Assembly: GCA_964640955.1 (NCBI GenBank)
Contig: CAZXJI010000002.1
Location: forward strand, 1 to 64,000
Origin: CAXXOK01 sp964640955
Lineage (GTDB): Bacteria > Bacillota > Clostridia > Christensenellales > Aristaeellaceae
Length of the DNA stretch: 64,000 nucleotides
Direction: 5' to 3'
The notes below the pieces were generated by a model. The model ran no database searches. It was given only the letters and a program-made list of their open reading frames with translations, and had not been told where the DNA came from. Numbering within the stretch: position 1 is the first letter of the stretch; the number at the start of each line of letters is the position of its first letter. Shown here in pieces: positions 44,437 through 53,993 of this stretch. A program made the position numbers and the translations under genes.

Positions 44437-44466
44437 AGTATAGCATCGGGCGTTCGCGGCGTGCAA
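44437..44466 (-). promoter_or_regulatory. Promoter of the LplABC-GH43 operon
   Basis: Minus-strand TTGCAC (44466-44461) and TATACT (44442-44437) with an 18-base spacer, about 75 bases before the binding-protein ATG. Confidence 0.75.
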
Positions 44467-44499
44467 GAAACACCTTTTCATCGGGGGAGCGTTTCTTGC
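44463..44499. promoter_or_regulatory. Perfect 9-base inverted repeat over the -35 region
   Basis: GCAAGAAAC (44463-44471) and GTTTCTTGC (44491-44499) are exact inverted copies centred 28 bases apart. One arm overlaps the -35 of the glycan operon and the other lies upstream. The placement fits an activator dimer, plausibly the divergent AraC-type regulator at 44816-47068. Confidence 0.5.
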
Positions 44500-44665
44500 G
44501 ATCCGAGGGGATAGGCGCAGTCAAATATTGTTTCCTCCGGTGGCCGAATTCCTTTTCCGGCAACGGTTTTGCGCCCGTCCGGCGCGGCGTGCCCCCGGCG
44601 CCGGGGAAACAAGAAAATACGCCTGCCCGCCCGGAAAACCGGCGCCGTCCGGGGATGAAAAAGCC

Positions 44666-44679
44666 TGTAAGCGTTTACA
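44666..44679. promoter_or_regulatory. cre-like catabolite control site
   Basis: TGTAAGCGTTTACA fits the CcpA cre consensus TGWAARCGYTWNCW at every position. It lies in the divergent region, about 45 bases upstream of the -35 of the AraC-type gene and 200 bases upstream of the glycan operon promoter. A different LacI-family regulator could use the same sequence. Confidence 0.6.
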
Positions 44680-44723
44680 CGGAGGCGGCCCGACGCCGGA
44701 AAAAAGAGGGTTGGACGCAACGC

Positions 44724-44752
44724 TTGCGCAAGTGGCGCGCTTTGCCTATAAT
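44724..44752 (+). promoter_or_regulatory. Promoter of the AraC-type regulator gene
   Basis: TTGCGC (44724-44729) and a consensus TATAAT (44747-44752) with a 17-base spacer, 63 bases before the ATG. Confidence 0.75.
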
Positions 44753-44815
44753 GGAAAGGACGATGACCGTTATCCCCGCGGCGCGCGGCTTCCCTCACCC
44801 GATCAGGAGGCGGAT

Positions 44816-47068
44816 ATGAAAGCATTTACACGTAAAATGACCGGCGGCCGGACCGAGCCGGAATCCGCCGCCCGCATCGCGCTTTCCTACGGTGTGTTCC
44901 TCCTGCTCTGCCTGGGGCTGGGGCTGGGGCTCTACCTGTCCTCGGTGCGCAGCGCGCGCAACGATTTTTGGAACCACCACGGCGCGCTGCTCAGCAACAG
45001 CGTAATCACCATGGATCACTACCTGGCCACCGTGGACAGCTATACCCGCCAGCTGACCAACGATTCCACCTTTATCCGTTTCGCCAATATGAAAAACCTG
45101 TCCGACCAGGGATACATCACCACTGCGGACACCATCATGCGCACACTTTCCTCCCGCGCGTTCAGCCTGGCGAACGTGCCGATCACCGAAAGCCACATCT
45201 ACCTGAAAAACACCCGTTACGTCATCTCCTCCAGCCAGTTCACCGAGGTCCGCCAGTTCTATATGGATTACAGCGTATGGAAAAAAGACCAGTACCAGAA
45301 CTGGTTCAACACCCTCACGTCGGCGACGGGCGCCGAGCGGAACTACGATACCTCGGCCTTCAGCGGGCTTTCCGACCATTACACGCTGATTCGCGACATC
45401 GACGACATTTTTTCCAAAGCCATCCCGGCCATCATCTGGTTCGACTGGGATATGGACGCGCTCAACGAGCAGTTCCTGAGCTCCGTTCCGGACGAGAATA
45501 CGATGCTGGTCGCCGCGAGCCCGGAAAACCAGGTTCAGCTGGTGCTCTACGGCGGCGCCGCGACCGCGGAAAGCATGGCGCAGCTCACCCGTTACGCCCT
45601 CTCCATGAAAACGGACGAAACCCTGGGCGAATACCACGTGCTCAGGCAGGTATCCGAGCGCAACGGCTGGCGGTACTACCTGGCCGTGCCGGAGGTTTTG
45701 TGCACGCGGACGCTGGGGGGCAACGACGCGCTTTTCTACACGCTGTTCCTGCTGGCGCTGCTGGGAGGCGTCGCGGTGATCGTGCATCGGGTGCGGCATT
45801 ACACGCGGCCGATCGAGGCGCTGGGCAGCCGGCTGGAAATGGCGCGGGATTATCAGGCGCAGCTGGAGACGGAGCTGGACTCGCACAAGCCGTTTCTGTA
45901 CTCGTCGTACCTGAGGCGCATGCTCTCGGGCCACGTGGCGTCCGAAAGCGAGTTCAGCTACATGATGCGCTTCTTCGGCATCGACGGCGAAGGGCTGCGC
46001 TACATGGTGCTCTACTGCTCCGCCTACACGCAGGACGAGGGGGAGGAGGACGGCGCGGCGCTCACGCGCATCCTGTCCGAAAAAATCCCGGCGGCGCTGC
46101 AAACCGACTACCGCGCGTACGCCTACATGACGCTCGACAAGAGCTTCGTTACGCTGGTCACCTACGGCCCGAAGACGGACGACCCGCTGATGGATCTGCA
46201 AAACCGCGTCGTCAAGCTGCACGACGAGCTGCTTTCCCAGCACAACATCTGGTTTTACGCGGGCGTGGGCACGCTGTGCACCCATCCCTTCGCCCTGTGG
46301 GAATCCTACGAGCAGGCGCGCACGGCCTCGCGCTACGCCTCCAAAAACCACGTGTTCCTGCCCTACGAGGTGCTTGGCAAGGATACCGCCGGGGTCTATT
46401 ACCCCATCGAGATCTCCGCCAAGCTGTTGCACTTCATCACCTCCGGCAACAGGCCGCAGGTCTCGGAGATGTTCGCGCTGATTTACCGCGAGAACTTCAC
46501 GGAGCGCTCCCTGCCGGTGAACATGCTCAATTATCTGCTTTCCGATATCCGCAACACCCTGATGAAGGCGCGCTTCTCCGTACCCGCGGACGCGGGCGGC
46601 GACGGCCGGAGCCTTGCGCAGATCGACGAGCGGCTGGCGCAGCAGGCCACCCTCCCCCTGTGCGAAAGCATCGCGCTGGCGCTGTGCGGCTTTTTCAGCG
46701 AGACGGCGGAGCCCGCCGATCCGATTCCCGAGATCAGGGATTATCTGAAGAAGAACTACAGCGATCCGTCCATCTGCCTGAGCAAGCTGTCCAACCAGTT
46801 CCATATCTCCGAAAGCTATCTTTCCCATCTGTTCAAGGAAAAAACGGGCGAGAATTTTTCCATCCATCTGGAAAAGCTGCGCCTGAACGAGGCGGCGAAA
46901 CGACTGCGCAACCCCGAGCTCTACGGCAGGGGAAAAGAGCAGAGCATCAACTCGCTCTACATCGAGGTCGGCTACAACAGCGCCGTCACCTTCCGGCGGG
47001 CGTTCAAGAAGCGTTTCGGCATCACCCCCAGCGAGATGCGCGAAGGCGTGCCGGTGCAAAAGAGCTGA
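44816..47068 (+). CDS. Membrane-anchored AraC-family regulator, YesN/Cache type
   Basis: A 750-residue protein. TM1 is at about 22-43, then an extracytoplasmic Cache-like sensor (45-300, with VITMDHYLATVDSYTRQL), TM2 at about 303-324, a cytoplasmic linker, and a C-terminal AraC DNA-binding domain (about 645-745: LSKLSNQFHISESYLSHLFKE and YIEVGYNSAVTFRRAFKKRF). The ATG at 44816 has GGAGG seven bases upstream; the frame is open earlier but upstream of the promoter. Divergence from the LplABC-GH43 operon makes that operon its probable target, with the inverted repeat at 44463-44499 as candidate site. Confidence 0.9.
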   Translation: MKAFTRKMTGGRTEPESAARIALSYGVFLLLCLGLGLGLYLSSVRSARNDFWNHHGALLSNSVITMDHYLATVDSYTRQLTNDSTFIRFANMKNLSDQGYITTADTIMRTLSSRAFSLANVPITESHIYLKNTRYVISSSQFTEVRQFYMDYSVWKKDQYQNWFNTLTSATGAERNYDTSAFSGLSDHYTLIRDIDDIFSKAIPAIIWFDWDMDALNEQFLSSVPDENTMLVAASPENQVQLVLYGGAATAESMAQLTRYALSMKTDETLGEYHVLRQVSERNGWRYYLAVPEVLCTRTLGGNDALFYTLFLLALLGGVAVIVHRVRHYTRPIEALGSRLEMARDYQAQLETELDSHKPFLYSSYLRRMLSGHVASESEFSYMMRFFGIDGEGLRYMVLYCSAYTQDEGEEDGAALTRILSEKIPAALQTDYRAYAYMTLDKSFVTLVTYGPKTDDPLMDLQNRVVKLHDELLSQHNIWFYAGVGTLCTHPFALWESYEQARTASRYASKNHVFLPYEVLGKDTAGVYYPIEISAKLLHFITSGNRPQVSEMFALIYRENFTERSLPVNMLNYLLSDIRNTLMKARFSVPADAGGDGRSLAQIDERLAQQATLPLCESIALALCGFFSETAEPADPIPEIRDYLKKNYSDPSICLSKLSNQFHISESYLSHLFKEKTGENFSIHLEKLRLNEAAKRLRNPELYGRGKEQSINSLYIEVGYNSAVTFRRAFKKRFGITPSEMREGVPVQKS

Positions 47069-47073
47069 AAGGA

Positions 47074-47112
47074 CGGCCCCCGTTGAAACGGTTCGCTTCA
47101 ACGGGGGGCCGC
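47074..47112. terminator. Stem-loop between convergent genes
   Basis: CGGCCCCCGTTGAA and TTCAACGGGGGGCCG pair over about fourteen bases, between the AraC-type gene and the convergent serine hydrolase gene. T-richness is poor on both sides (TCCTTT on the minus strand), so termination is likely but not certain. Confidence 0.6.
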
Positions 47113-47130
47113 CTGTTATTGATGACCCGG

Positions 47131-48303
47131 TTACTTGACCACTTTGGAATAGACGATGTTGCGAATCTTGCGCGTCAGCGGCGTGATGCCGGAATCCGTG
47201 CGCTGCTGCATAACCAGCAGGATCAGCTCCTCCTGCGGGCACACGGACATATAGGGGCCGGTCCAGCCGTCCCAGCCGAATTCGCCGGTTACGCCGAGTG
47301 AGAAGCTCTTGGCCGGCCTCTCCAGCACCCGCATCAGGCCGCCGTAGCCGTAGCCGTACATGGACTCGAAATATACGCTTTCCCGCTGCTTCGCGTCGAG
47401 GTGGTTGTGCGAAAGCCATTCCACCGAAGCGGGCGAAAGGATGCGGGTGTCGCCGAGCGATCCCCTGCCCAGCAGCATGCGCGCGAAAGCGAGCACGTCG
47501 TCGATCGTGGATACCGCGCCCCCGCCGCCGGAGATGCAGGCCGGTTTGGTGAAATACGGGTTCTCGCCCGAGGGGCTCTCCGCGTAGGGAGACAGGATGC
47601 CGTCCTTGCGCTCGTACAGGGTCGCCAGACGGCAGCGCTTTTCCTCGGGCACGTAAAAGCCGGTGTCCTCCATGCCCAGGGGCGCAAACAGGTTCTTTGT
47701 CAGGTACTCGTCCAGCGGCTTGCCCGAGACCGTCTCGATCACCGCGCCCAGAATATCCGCCGAAGTGCCGTACTGCCATCTTTCGCCCGGGTGGAACATC
47801 AGCGGCAGCCGGCCGATGCGGTTGGCGACGGCCAGCGTATCGGCCGGGTTGCCTTCGGCGGTTTCCCGGTCGATATCCTTGAACAGTTGGGTAGCGGCGC
47901 GCTCCGCGGGCGTCGTTTCGCCCGGATAGCACAGCCCCGAGGTCATGGAAAACAGGTCCCGCACCTGCACGGGCCGCTTCGCGGGTACCGTTTCGGTGTC
48001 GCTCAGCGCCACGCGCTGGTTTTGAAATCCCTCCAGAAAATCGGAAACCGGCGCAAGCAGGTCCAGCTCGCCGCGCTCCACCAGCGTCATCGCGGCGACC
48101 GCCGTCATCGGCTTGGTGAGCGAGAAAATGCGAAAGATCGTATCCCGGCAGACCGGCGTCGGAGCGCCGAGGTCGGCGTGCCCGCTTCCGTACAGAAAGA
48201 CGATCTCGTCCTTGCGCCACAGCAGCGCAAGGGCGCAGGGCGTTTCACCGCGGGCGGTGGCGTCGTCCATCACGCGCTGGATATCCTTCCGCGTCTTTTT
48301 CAT
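47131..48303 (-). CDS. Serine hydrolase, beta-lactamase/class C family
   Basis: A 390-residue COG1680-type hydrolase. The nucleophile Ser61 and Lys64 sit in IFSLTKPMTAVAAM, the Tyr is in WQYGTSADILG (about 178), and GWDGWTGP near the C-terminus is close to the third motif region. It has no signal peptide. Family members are esterases, peptidases or transpeptidase-like enzymes; no specific substrate can be given. It is monocistronic with its own promoter (48340-48368). It is not closely similar by eye to the hydrolase at 35292-36668 outside the core motifs. Confidence 0.87.
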   Translation of the reverse strand: MKKTRKDIQRVMDDATARGETPCALALLWRKDEIVFLYGSGHADLGAPTPVCRDTIFRIFSLTKPMTAVAAMTLVERGELDLLAPVSDFLEGFQNQRVALSDTETVPAKRPVQVRDLFSMTSGLCYPGETTPAERAATQLFKDIDRETAEGNPADTLAVANRIGRLPLMFHPGERWQYGTSADILGAVIETVSGKPLDEYLTKNLFAPLGMEDTGFYVPEEKRCRLATLYERKDGILSPYAESPSGENPYFTKPACISGGGGAVSTIDDVLAFARMLLGRGSLGDTRILSPASVEWLSHNHLDAKQRESVYFESMYGYGYGGLMRVLERPAKSFSLGVTGEFGWDGWTGPYMSVCPQEELILLVMQQRTDSGITPLTRKIRNIVYSKVVK

Positions 48304-48320
48304 AGGCCGTTGACCTCCCG

Positions 48321-48335
48321 ACGAAATGTTTTCGT
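48321..48335. promoter_or_regulatory. Palindrome downstream of serine hydrolase promoter
   Basis: ACGAAATGTTTTCGT is a perfect 6-3-6 inverted repeat just downstream of the -10 element, a usual repressor position. The binding protein is unknown. Confidence 0.4.
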
Positions 48336-48339
48336 TAGC

Positions 48340-48368
48340 ATCATAGCATGAGGGCTTCCCGAAGTCAA
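48340..48368 (-). promoter_or_regulatory. Promoter of serine hydrolase gene
   Basis: Minus-strand TTGACT (48368-48363) and TATGAT (48345-48340) with a 17-base spacer. Confidence 0.8.
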
Positions 48369-48780
48369 TGCGGGGGCCCGCCGCGAGCGAAGCGCCGGGC
48401 TTTGACGCGTCGCCGTCCGCAGATGTCCTCGGGCGGCGCTTTGCCCGGCCGGACGGCCGGCGGGCCGCCGTCGCGCGCTTCGCTGATTTTACCTAAATTT
48501 AACACAAACACCGGCGCGGTTTAACATCTGTCGTTTATCATAACCGGTGAAGCGATCCGGTCACGTACACGGCGCTGCGCGGCGCGGTATGGCGCGCCGC
48601 CGAAAGGGCGAATATGCCGGCGACCAACCGGTTTCCCCGGGCATCGTTTCGTCCCTCCATAGCTCGGTCGTGTCGCGTGGTGTTGGGCGCTTCCGTGCGC
48701 CGGGGAAACCGCCGGGAGCGGTTTCGGCGTCACATTGCGGCTAACAGGTCTCGCGGGCGGAAACGCCCGTTTTGAGTATT
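48369..48780. other. Intergenic stretch without recognisable gene
   Basis: No convincing coding sequence is seen on either strand. The first part is very GC-rich. Bases 48487-48545 form a short AT-rich island (TTTAACACAAA, TTTAACATCTG, TTTATCATAACC) that could be a remnant promoter, but no good -35/-10 pair with the right spacing was found. Confidence 0.4.
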
Positions 48781-48829
48781 AAAAGAGGCGGCCGGACTTC
48801 CTTTTCGGGGGAAGGCCGGCCGCCTCTTT
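48781..48829. terminator. Strong Rho-independent terminator
   Basis: AAAAGAGGCGGCCGG and CCGGCCGCCTCTTT form a long GC-rich stem with extra pairing inside. On the minus strand it ends in CTCTTTT, right after the rhodanese remnant, so it is the old terminator of that gene. Confidence 0.8.
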
Positions 48830-48839
48830 GGCTGTCCGT

Positions 48840-49049
48840 TCAGCCCGTCACCACGTCGTACGGCCAGCTGCTGATGCCGCCGATGTCCATTACGTCGGTA
48901 TAGCCCAGCGCGAGCAGCGTTTCCGCGCCGGTTTTGCTGCGCCGCCCGCTGCGGCAGGACACGAGGATCGTCGCGTCCTTGGCGGGCAGCGCGGCGGCGG
49001 CCATCTGCCCGATGCTCCCCAACGGCAAAAGCACCGCGTTATGGTTTGC
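48840..49049 (-). pseudogene. Truncated rhodanese-domain gene
   Basis: The minus-strand frame encodes the C-terminal part of a single-domain rhodanese (sulfurtransferase). HNAVLLPLGSI is followed by the active-site loop CRSGRRS and then ALGYTDVMDIGGISSWPY. Intact proteins have 50-70 more residues before this, including the DVRE segment. Here a stop codon lies at 49050-49052, directly upstream of the homologous part, and there is no ribosome binding site. A GTG at 49034 could start a 64-residue product, but this is more likely a deletion remnant. Its terminator at 48781-48829 is intact. Confidence 0.75.
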
Positions 49050-49162
49050 TTACAGGTTATTCATACCGCGTTTTCCGCCGTTCGACACCGCTTTTTCGCC
49101 GCGCTTTGGACCGCGGAAACGCACGGTTCGGCGCCGGAGGCGCGGCGTTGGACGCACGGCGC

Positions 49163-49191
49163 TTGCGCCGCGGCAAGCCCCGTGCTATGCT
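49163..49191 (+). promoter_or_regulatory. Promoter of the small DUF6440-like gene
   Basis: TTGCGC (49163-49168) and TATGCT (49186-49191) with a 17-base spacer, the same pair of hexamers as at 28604-28632. Confidence 0.6.
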
Positions 49192-49226
49192 GCGCATATA
49201 CGAAACGGCGAAGGGAGCGATGAAGC

Positions 49227-49412
49227 GTGTGGGACGACGACAAGCGCTTTGAGCGGGTCTACAAGCAGGGCGGGCTGAGCGTTACGGAGATCTGGGTGGA
49301 CAAAAAAACCGGCGTGAACTACCTCTTCCACGCCTCCGGATACGCCGGTGGGCTTTCGCCGCTGCTGGACGCGGACGGGAATCCCGTGGTCAGCCCGGAA
49401 TACGTGCGCTGA
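49227..49412 (+). CDS. Small DUF6440-like protein
   Basis: A 61-residue soluble protein that starts with GTG after AAGGGAG at 49211-49217. It reads as RFERVY, then EIWVDKKTGVNYLFH, then GGLSPLLDADGNPVV. This resembles short DUF6440 proteins of Bacillota, whose constant features are D-x-x-TGV-x-YL and G-x-x-PLLD-x-DG. Function is unknown. It is alone between its own promoter and a bidirectional terminator. The family link is from memory and not searched. Confidence 0.72.
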   Translation: MWDDDKRFERVYKQGGLSVTEIWVDKKTGVNYLFHASGYAGGLSPLLDADGNPVVSPEYVR

Positions 49413-49452
49413 TACCATTTCAAACCCTTAATGACACGGCGGCGTCAGAACG

Positions 49453-49495
49453 AAAAAGGGCCCGGCGGAACGATTGTGTCCGCCGGGCTTCTTTT
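49453..49495. terminator. Bidirectional terminator between DUF6440-like gene and leuB
   Basis: GCCCGGCGGA (49460-49469) and TCCGCCGGGC (49479-49488) form a perfect ten-base stem. TTCTTTT follows on the plus strand and CCTTTTTCG on the minus strand, so it ends both the small gene and the branched-chain amino acid operon. Confidence 0.9.
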
Positions 49496-49508
49496 CGTCT
49501 TGATCCGT

Positions 49509-50576
49509 TTACAGCGCCTCGATGATCCGCTTCGTCATCTCCGCGCCCGGGATGTACGCCCCGCCCGCGGCGATGTCCCGCGTGCGCGCGCCGGAGGCGA
49601 GCACCGTTTCCACGGCCTTCTCCACCGCGGCGGCTTCCTCGCGCAGGCCGAAGGACAGGTTGAGCATCATCGCGGCCGAGAGAATGGTGGCGATCGGGTT
49701 GGCGATGCCCCGGCCCGCGATATCCGGCGCGGAGCCGTGAATGGGCTCGTACATGCCGCGCGTGCCCTCCCCCAGCGACGCCGAGGCCAACAGCCCGATG
49801 GAGCCCGTCAGCTGGGAAGCTTCGTCCGAGAGGATATCGCCGAACAGGTTGCTGGTCACGATCACGTCGAACTGCGACGGGTTCTGGATCAGCTGCATGG
49901 CGGCGTTATCCACCAGCATGTCGGAATAGGCGACTGCGGGGTATTCCGCCGCCAGCGCGTGCATCGTCTCCCGCCAGAGGCGCGAGCTTTCCAGCACGTT
50001 CGCCTTGTCGATGCTGCACAGCTTTTTGCCGCGCTTGAGGGCCGTCTCGAACCCCACGCGGCCGATACGCTCCACCTCTTTGCGGCTGTACACCTCGGTA
50101 TCGAAGGCCGATTCGCCGTCCTCGCCCTGCTCGCGCCCGCGCGGGCCGAAGTACATACCGCCCGTCAGCTCCCGCACGATCAGCAGATCGACGCCTTTTG
50201 CCGCGATATCCGCGCGTAGCGGCGAAGCCGCGGCCAGCTCCTTTTGCAGCCTGGCGGGCCGCAGGTTGGCAAACAGGTTCAGCTCCTTGCGGACGCCCAG
50301 CAGCGCCCGCTCGGGGCGCAGGTGGCCGGGGAGCGTATCCCACCTGGGGCCGCCCACCGCACCCAGCAGCACGCTGTCGCTCTTTTTGCAGGCCGCGAGC
50401 GACTCATCCGGCAGCGGCACGCCGTAGCGGTCGATGGCGCAGCCCCCGGCGAGCACGGTTTCAAATTCGAAGGCGTGACCGAACCTCGCCCCTACGGCGT
50501 TCAGCACCTCCACGGCGCCTGCGACGATCTCCGGTCCGATGCCGTCGCCCGGCACCAGCACGATATGGTACTTCAC
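49509..50576 (-). CDS. leuB: 3-isopropylmalate dehydrogenase
   Basis: This 355-residue enzyme oxidatively decarboxylates 3-isopropylmalate to 2-ketoisocaproate with NAD. Signatures: VPGDGIGPEIV at the start, ELNLFANLRPAR, RELTGGMYFG, and the nucleotide-binding EPIHGSAPDIAGRGIANP. The start is a GTG that overlaps the leuD stop (GTGA), with GGGAGGGGAG ahead. In this operon it probably also oxidises 3-methylmalate on the citramalate route to isoleucine. Last gene of the operon. Confidence 0.96.
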   Translation of the reverse strand: MKYHIVLVPGDGIGPEIVAGAVEVLNAVGARFGHAFEFETVLAGGCAIDRYGVPLPDESLAACKKSDSVLLGAVGGPRWDTLPGHLRPERALLGVRKELNLFANLRPARLQKELAAASPLRADIAAKGVDLLIVRELTGGMYFGPRGREQGEDGESAFDTEVYSRKEVERIGRVGFETALKRGKKLCSIDKANVLESSRLWRETMHALAAEYPAVAYSDMLVDNAAMQLIQNPSQFDVIVTSNLFGDILSDEASQLTGSIGLLASASLGEGTRGMYEPIHGSAPDIAGRGIANPIATILSAAMMLNLSFGLREEAAAVEKAVETVLASGARTRDIAAGGAYIPGAEMTKRIIEAL

Positions 50577-51058
50577 GCGATCTCCCCTCCCGCCATGGCG
50601 TTCATCAGGCCGCCCGCCTCGATGATCTTTTGCAGAAATGCCGGGAACGGCGGGAAAGCGAAGCTTTCGCCCGTCGTGTGGTTTTGGATGCTCCCGGCGG
50701 ACAAATCGACGGTCAACCGGTCGCCTTCGCTGAAGTTGCCGTCGCACACGACGATGGGCAGGCCGATGTTGATGGCGTTGCGGTAGAAGATGCGCGCGAA
50801 GCTCTTGGCGATCACGCAGGAAATGCCCGCGGTCTTGATGGCCAGGGGCGCGTGCTCGCGCGAGGAGCCGCAGCCGAAGTTCTGCCCCGCCACGATGATA
50901 TCCCCCGGCTTGATTTTGCGGATGAAGCCCGGGTCAATGTCCTCCATGCAGTGGGCCGCAAGCTCCTTAGGGTCGGAGGTGTTCAAGTACCGCGCGGGGA
51001 TGATGACGTCCGTATCCACGTGATCGCCGTAGCACACGGCGTTGCCGGTCAGTTGCAT
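50573..51058 (-). CDS. leuD: 3-isopropylmalate dehydratase small subunit
   Basis: This 161-residue swivel-domain subunit has DTDVIIPARYLN, NFGCGSSREHAP and AKSFARIFYRNAINIGLP. It is the short form found together with the 420-residue LeuC type in archaea and many Clostridia. It pairs with LeuC to isomerise isopropylmalate and probably citramalate. It is coupled to leuB and lies 25 bases after leuC. Confidence 0.95.
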   Translation of the reverse strand: MQLTGNAVCYGDHVDTDVIIPARYLNTSDPKELAAHCMEDIDPGFIRKIKPGDIIVAGQNFGCGSSREHAPLAIKTAGISCVIAKSFARIFYRNAINIGLPIVVCDGNFSEGDRLTVDLSAGSIQNHTTGESFAFPPFPAFLQKIIEAGGLMNAMAGGEIA

Positions 51059-51083
51059 TGCGAGGTCTCCTTTCTAAGCGGCG

Positions 51084-52336
<1,253 letters not shown>

Positions 52337-52346
<10 letters not shown>

Positions 52347-53917
52347 GGCACCGTAACCTCCTTTTGATGCAGGATGTATTCGATGGAATCCGTCAGCGCC
52401 TGCCAGCTGGCGGCGATAATGTCGGTGGAAACGCCGACCGTCGTCCAGCTGGTTTCGCCGTCGCTGCTCTCGATGAGCACGCGCACGGTGGACGCGGTGG
52501 CCGCCCGCCCGGCGAGCACGCGCACCTTGTAGTCGGTCAGCCGTACCTTGGTCAGCATCGGGTAGAAAACGGAAAGCGCCTTGCGCAGCGCCGTATCCAG
52601 CGCGTGCACGGGGCCGTTCCCCATGGCGGCGGTGGTTTCCTGCCGGCCGTCCACCTGCACCGAAAGCATCGCGGAGGCGCTCTGCTCCCCGTCCGGGAAG
52701 GGGTACTCGCCGCTGATGCGGTACATGCTCAGCGTAAAGTGCGGGGTAAAGCGTTTGAGCGTGCGCAGCACCATCAGTTCGAAGCTCGCGTCCGCCGCCT
52801 CGAACTGGAAGCCCTCGTGCTCCAGCTCCTTGAGCCTCGCCACGATCTGCGCCACCTCGGGGGAGTTTTTGTTCAGTTCCGGGGCGACCGCGCCGAGCTT
52901 CGCCAGCACCGTCGTGCGGCCGGACACCTCGCTCATCAGGAAGCGTCGCTCGTTACCCACCGCTTCCGGGGGCACGTGCTCGAAGCTGCGGCTTACCTTG
53001 CTTACGCCGTCGATGTGCATGCCGCCCTTGTGCGCGAAGGCGCTTGCGCCCACATAGGGCTTGCCGGAAAACGGCGTCATGTTGCAAAGCTCGGAAAGCC
53101 GGTTGGCCGTGTGGCGGAGGTTCGGCAGGTCGCCCTTGCAGGAAAGCCCCATTTTCAGCCTTAGCGCCGGAAGGATGGTGCTCAGTTCCGCGTTGCCGCA
53201 GCGCTCGCCGATGCCGGTAAAGGTGCCCTGCACGTGCACGGCGCCCGCGCGCACCGCCGTAAGGGACGAGGCGACCGCACAGCCGGAGTCGTTATGGCAG
53301 TGGATGCCCACCCTTGTTGCGGGGAAGGCTTTGCATACCGTTTCCACCGCCGTGTGAATCGCGTCCGGCAGCATGCCGCCGTTGGTGTCGCACAGGCACA
53401 GCACGGCCGCGCCGGCGGCGTCGGCGGCGGCCAGCACCTGCATGGCGTAGGCCGGGTTGGCCGCGTAGCCGTCGAAGAAGTGCTCGGCGTCGAACACGAC
53501 CTCCTTGCCCCGTTCCCGGCAGTAGCGCACCGTTTCGCCCACGAGGCGCAGGTTTTCGGTAAGCGTGGTGCCCAGCACCTCCGTCACGTGCAAATCCCAG
53601 GTCTTGCCGAAGATCGCCACGCTGGGCGTGTCCGCGGACAGCAGGGAAAGCACGTTGGGATCGTCCTCAGGAGCCGTGCCCTTGCGGCAGGTGCTGCCGA
53701 AGGCGCACAGGCGGGCGTTTTCGAGCTTAAGGTCCTTCACGCGGCGGAAAAACTCGATGTCCTTGGGGTTGGAACCGGGGTTGCCCGCCTCGATGTAATC
53801 CACCCCGAACGCGTCCAGCGTTTTCACGATGCCGAGCTTGTCGCCCACGGAGAAGGAGATTCCCTCCCCCTGCGCGCCGTCCCGTAGGGTGCTGTCGAAG
53901 ATTTCGATGGTCGTCAT
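52337..53917 (-). CDS. cimA: (R)-citramalate synthase
   Basis: A 526-residue HMGL-like TIM-barrel enzyme that condenses pyruvate and acetyl-CoA to (R)-citramalate. FDSTLRDGAQGEGISFS, DAEHFFDGYAANPAYAM and HCHNDSGCAVASSL mark the CimA/LeuA superfamily, and FDAEHFFDGY is the distinguishing CimA segment. The C-terminal 130 residues form the LeuA-type regulatory domain that binds isoleucine. With LeuCD and LeuB it gives 2-ketobutyrate without threonine deaminase, which is absent here. A very GC-rich hairpin separates it from leuA. Confidence 0.93.
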
Positions 53918-53944
53918 AGGTCACCTCGCAATCGACGGTGGGTT

Positions 53945-53976
53945 GCCCCCGCCGCCGCGGCTGCGGCGGCGGGGGC
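53945..53976 (-). other. GC-only intercistronic hairpin between leuA and cimA
   Basis: GCCCCCGCCGCCGC and GCGGCGGCGGGGGC form a perfect 14-base stem closed by a four-base loop. No T tract. It may set the leuA to cimA expression ratio or block 3' decay. Confidence 0.6.
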
Positions 53977-53993
53977 AGTCGCTTCTGTCTGCC

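Noticed and set aside
44795..48220. Very long minus-strand open frame (over 1100 codons)
   Set aside because: It runs antisense to the AraC-type gene and through the serine hydrolase gene in another frame. Its composition is Arg/His/Gly-rich as expected for a shadow in GC-rich DNA, and it has no recognisable domain.
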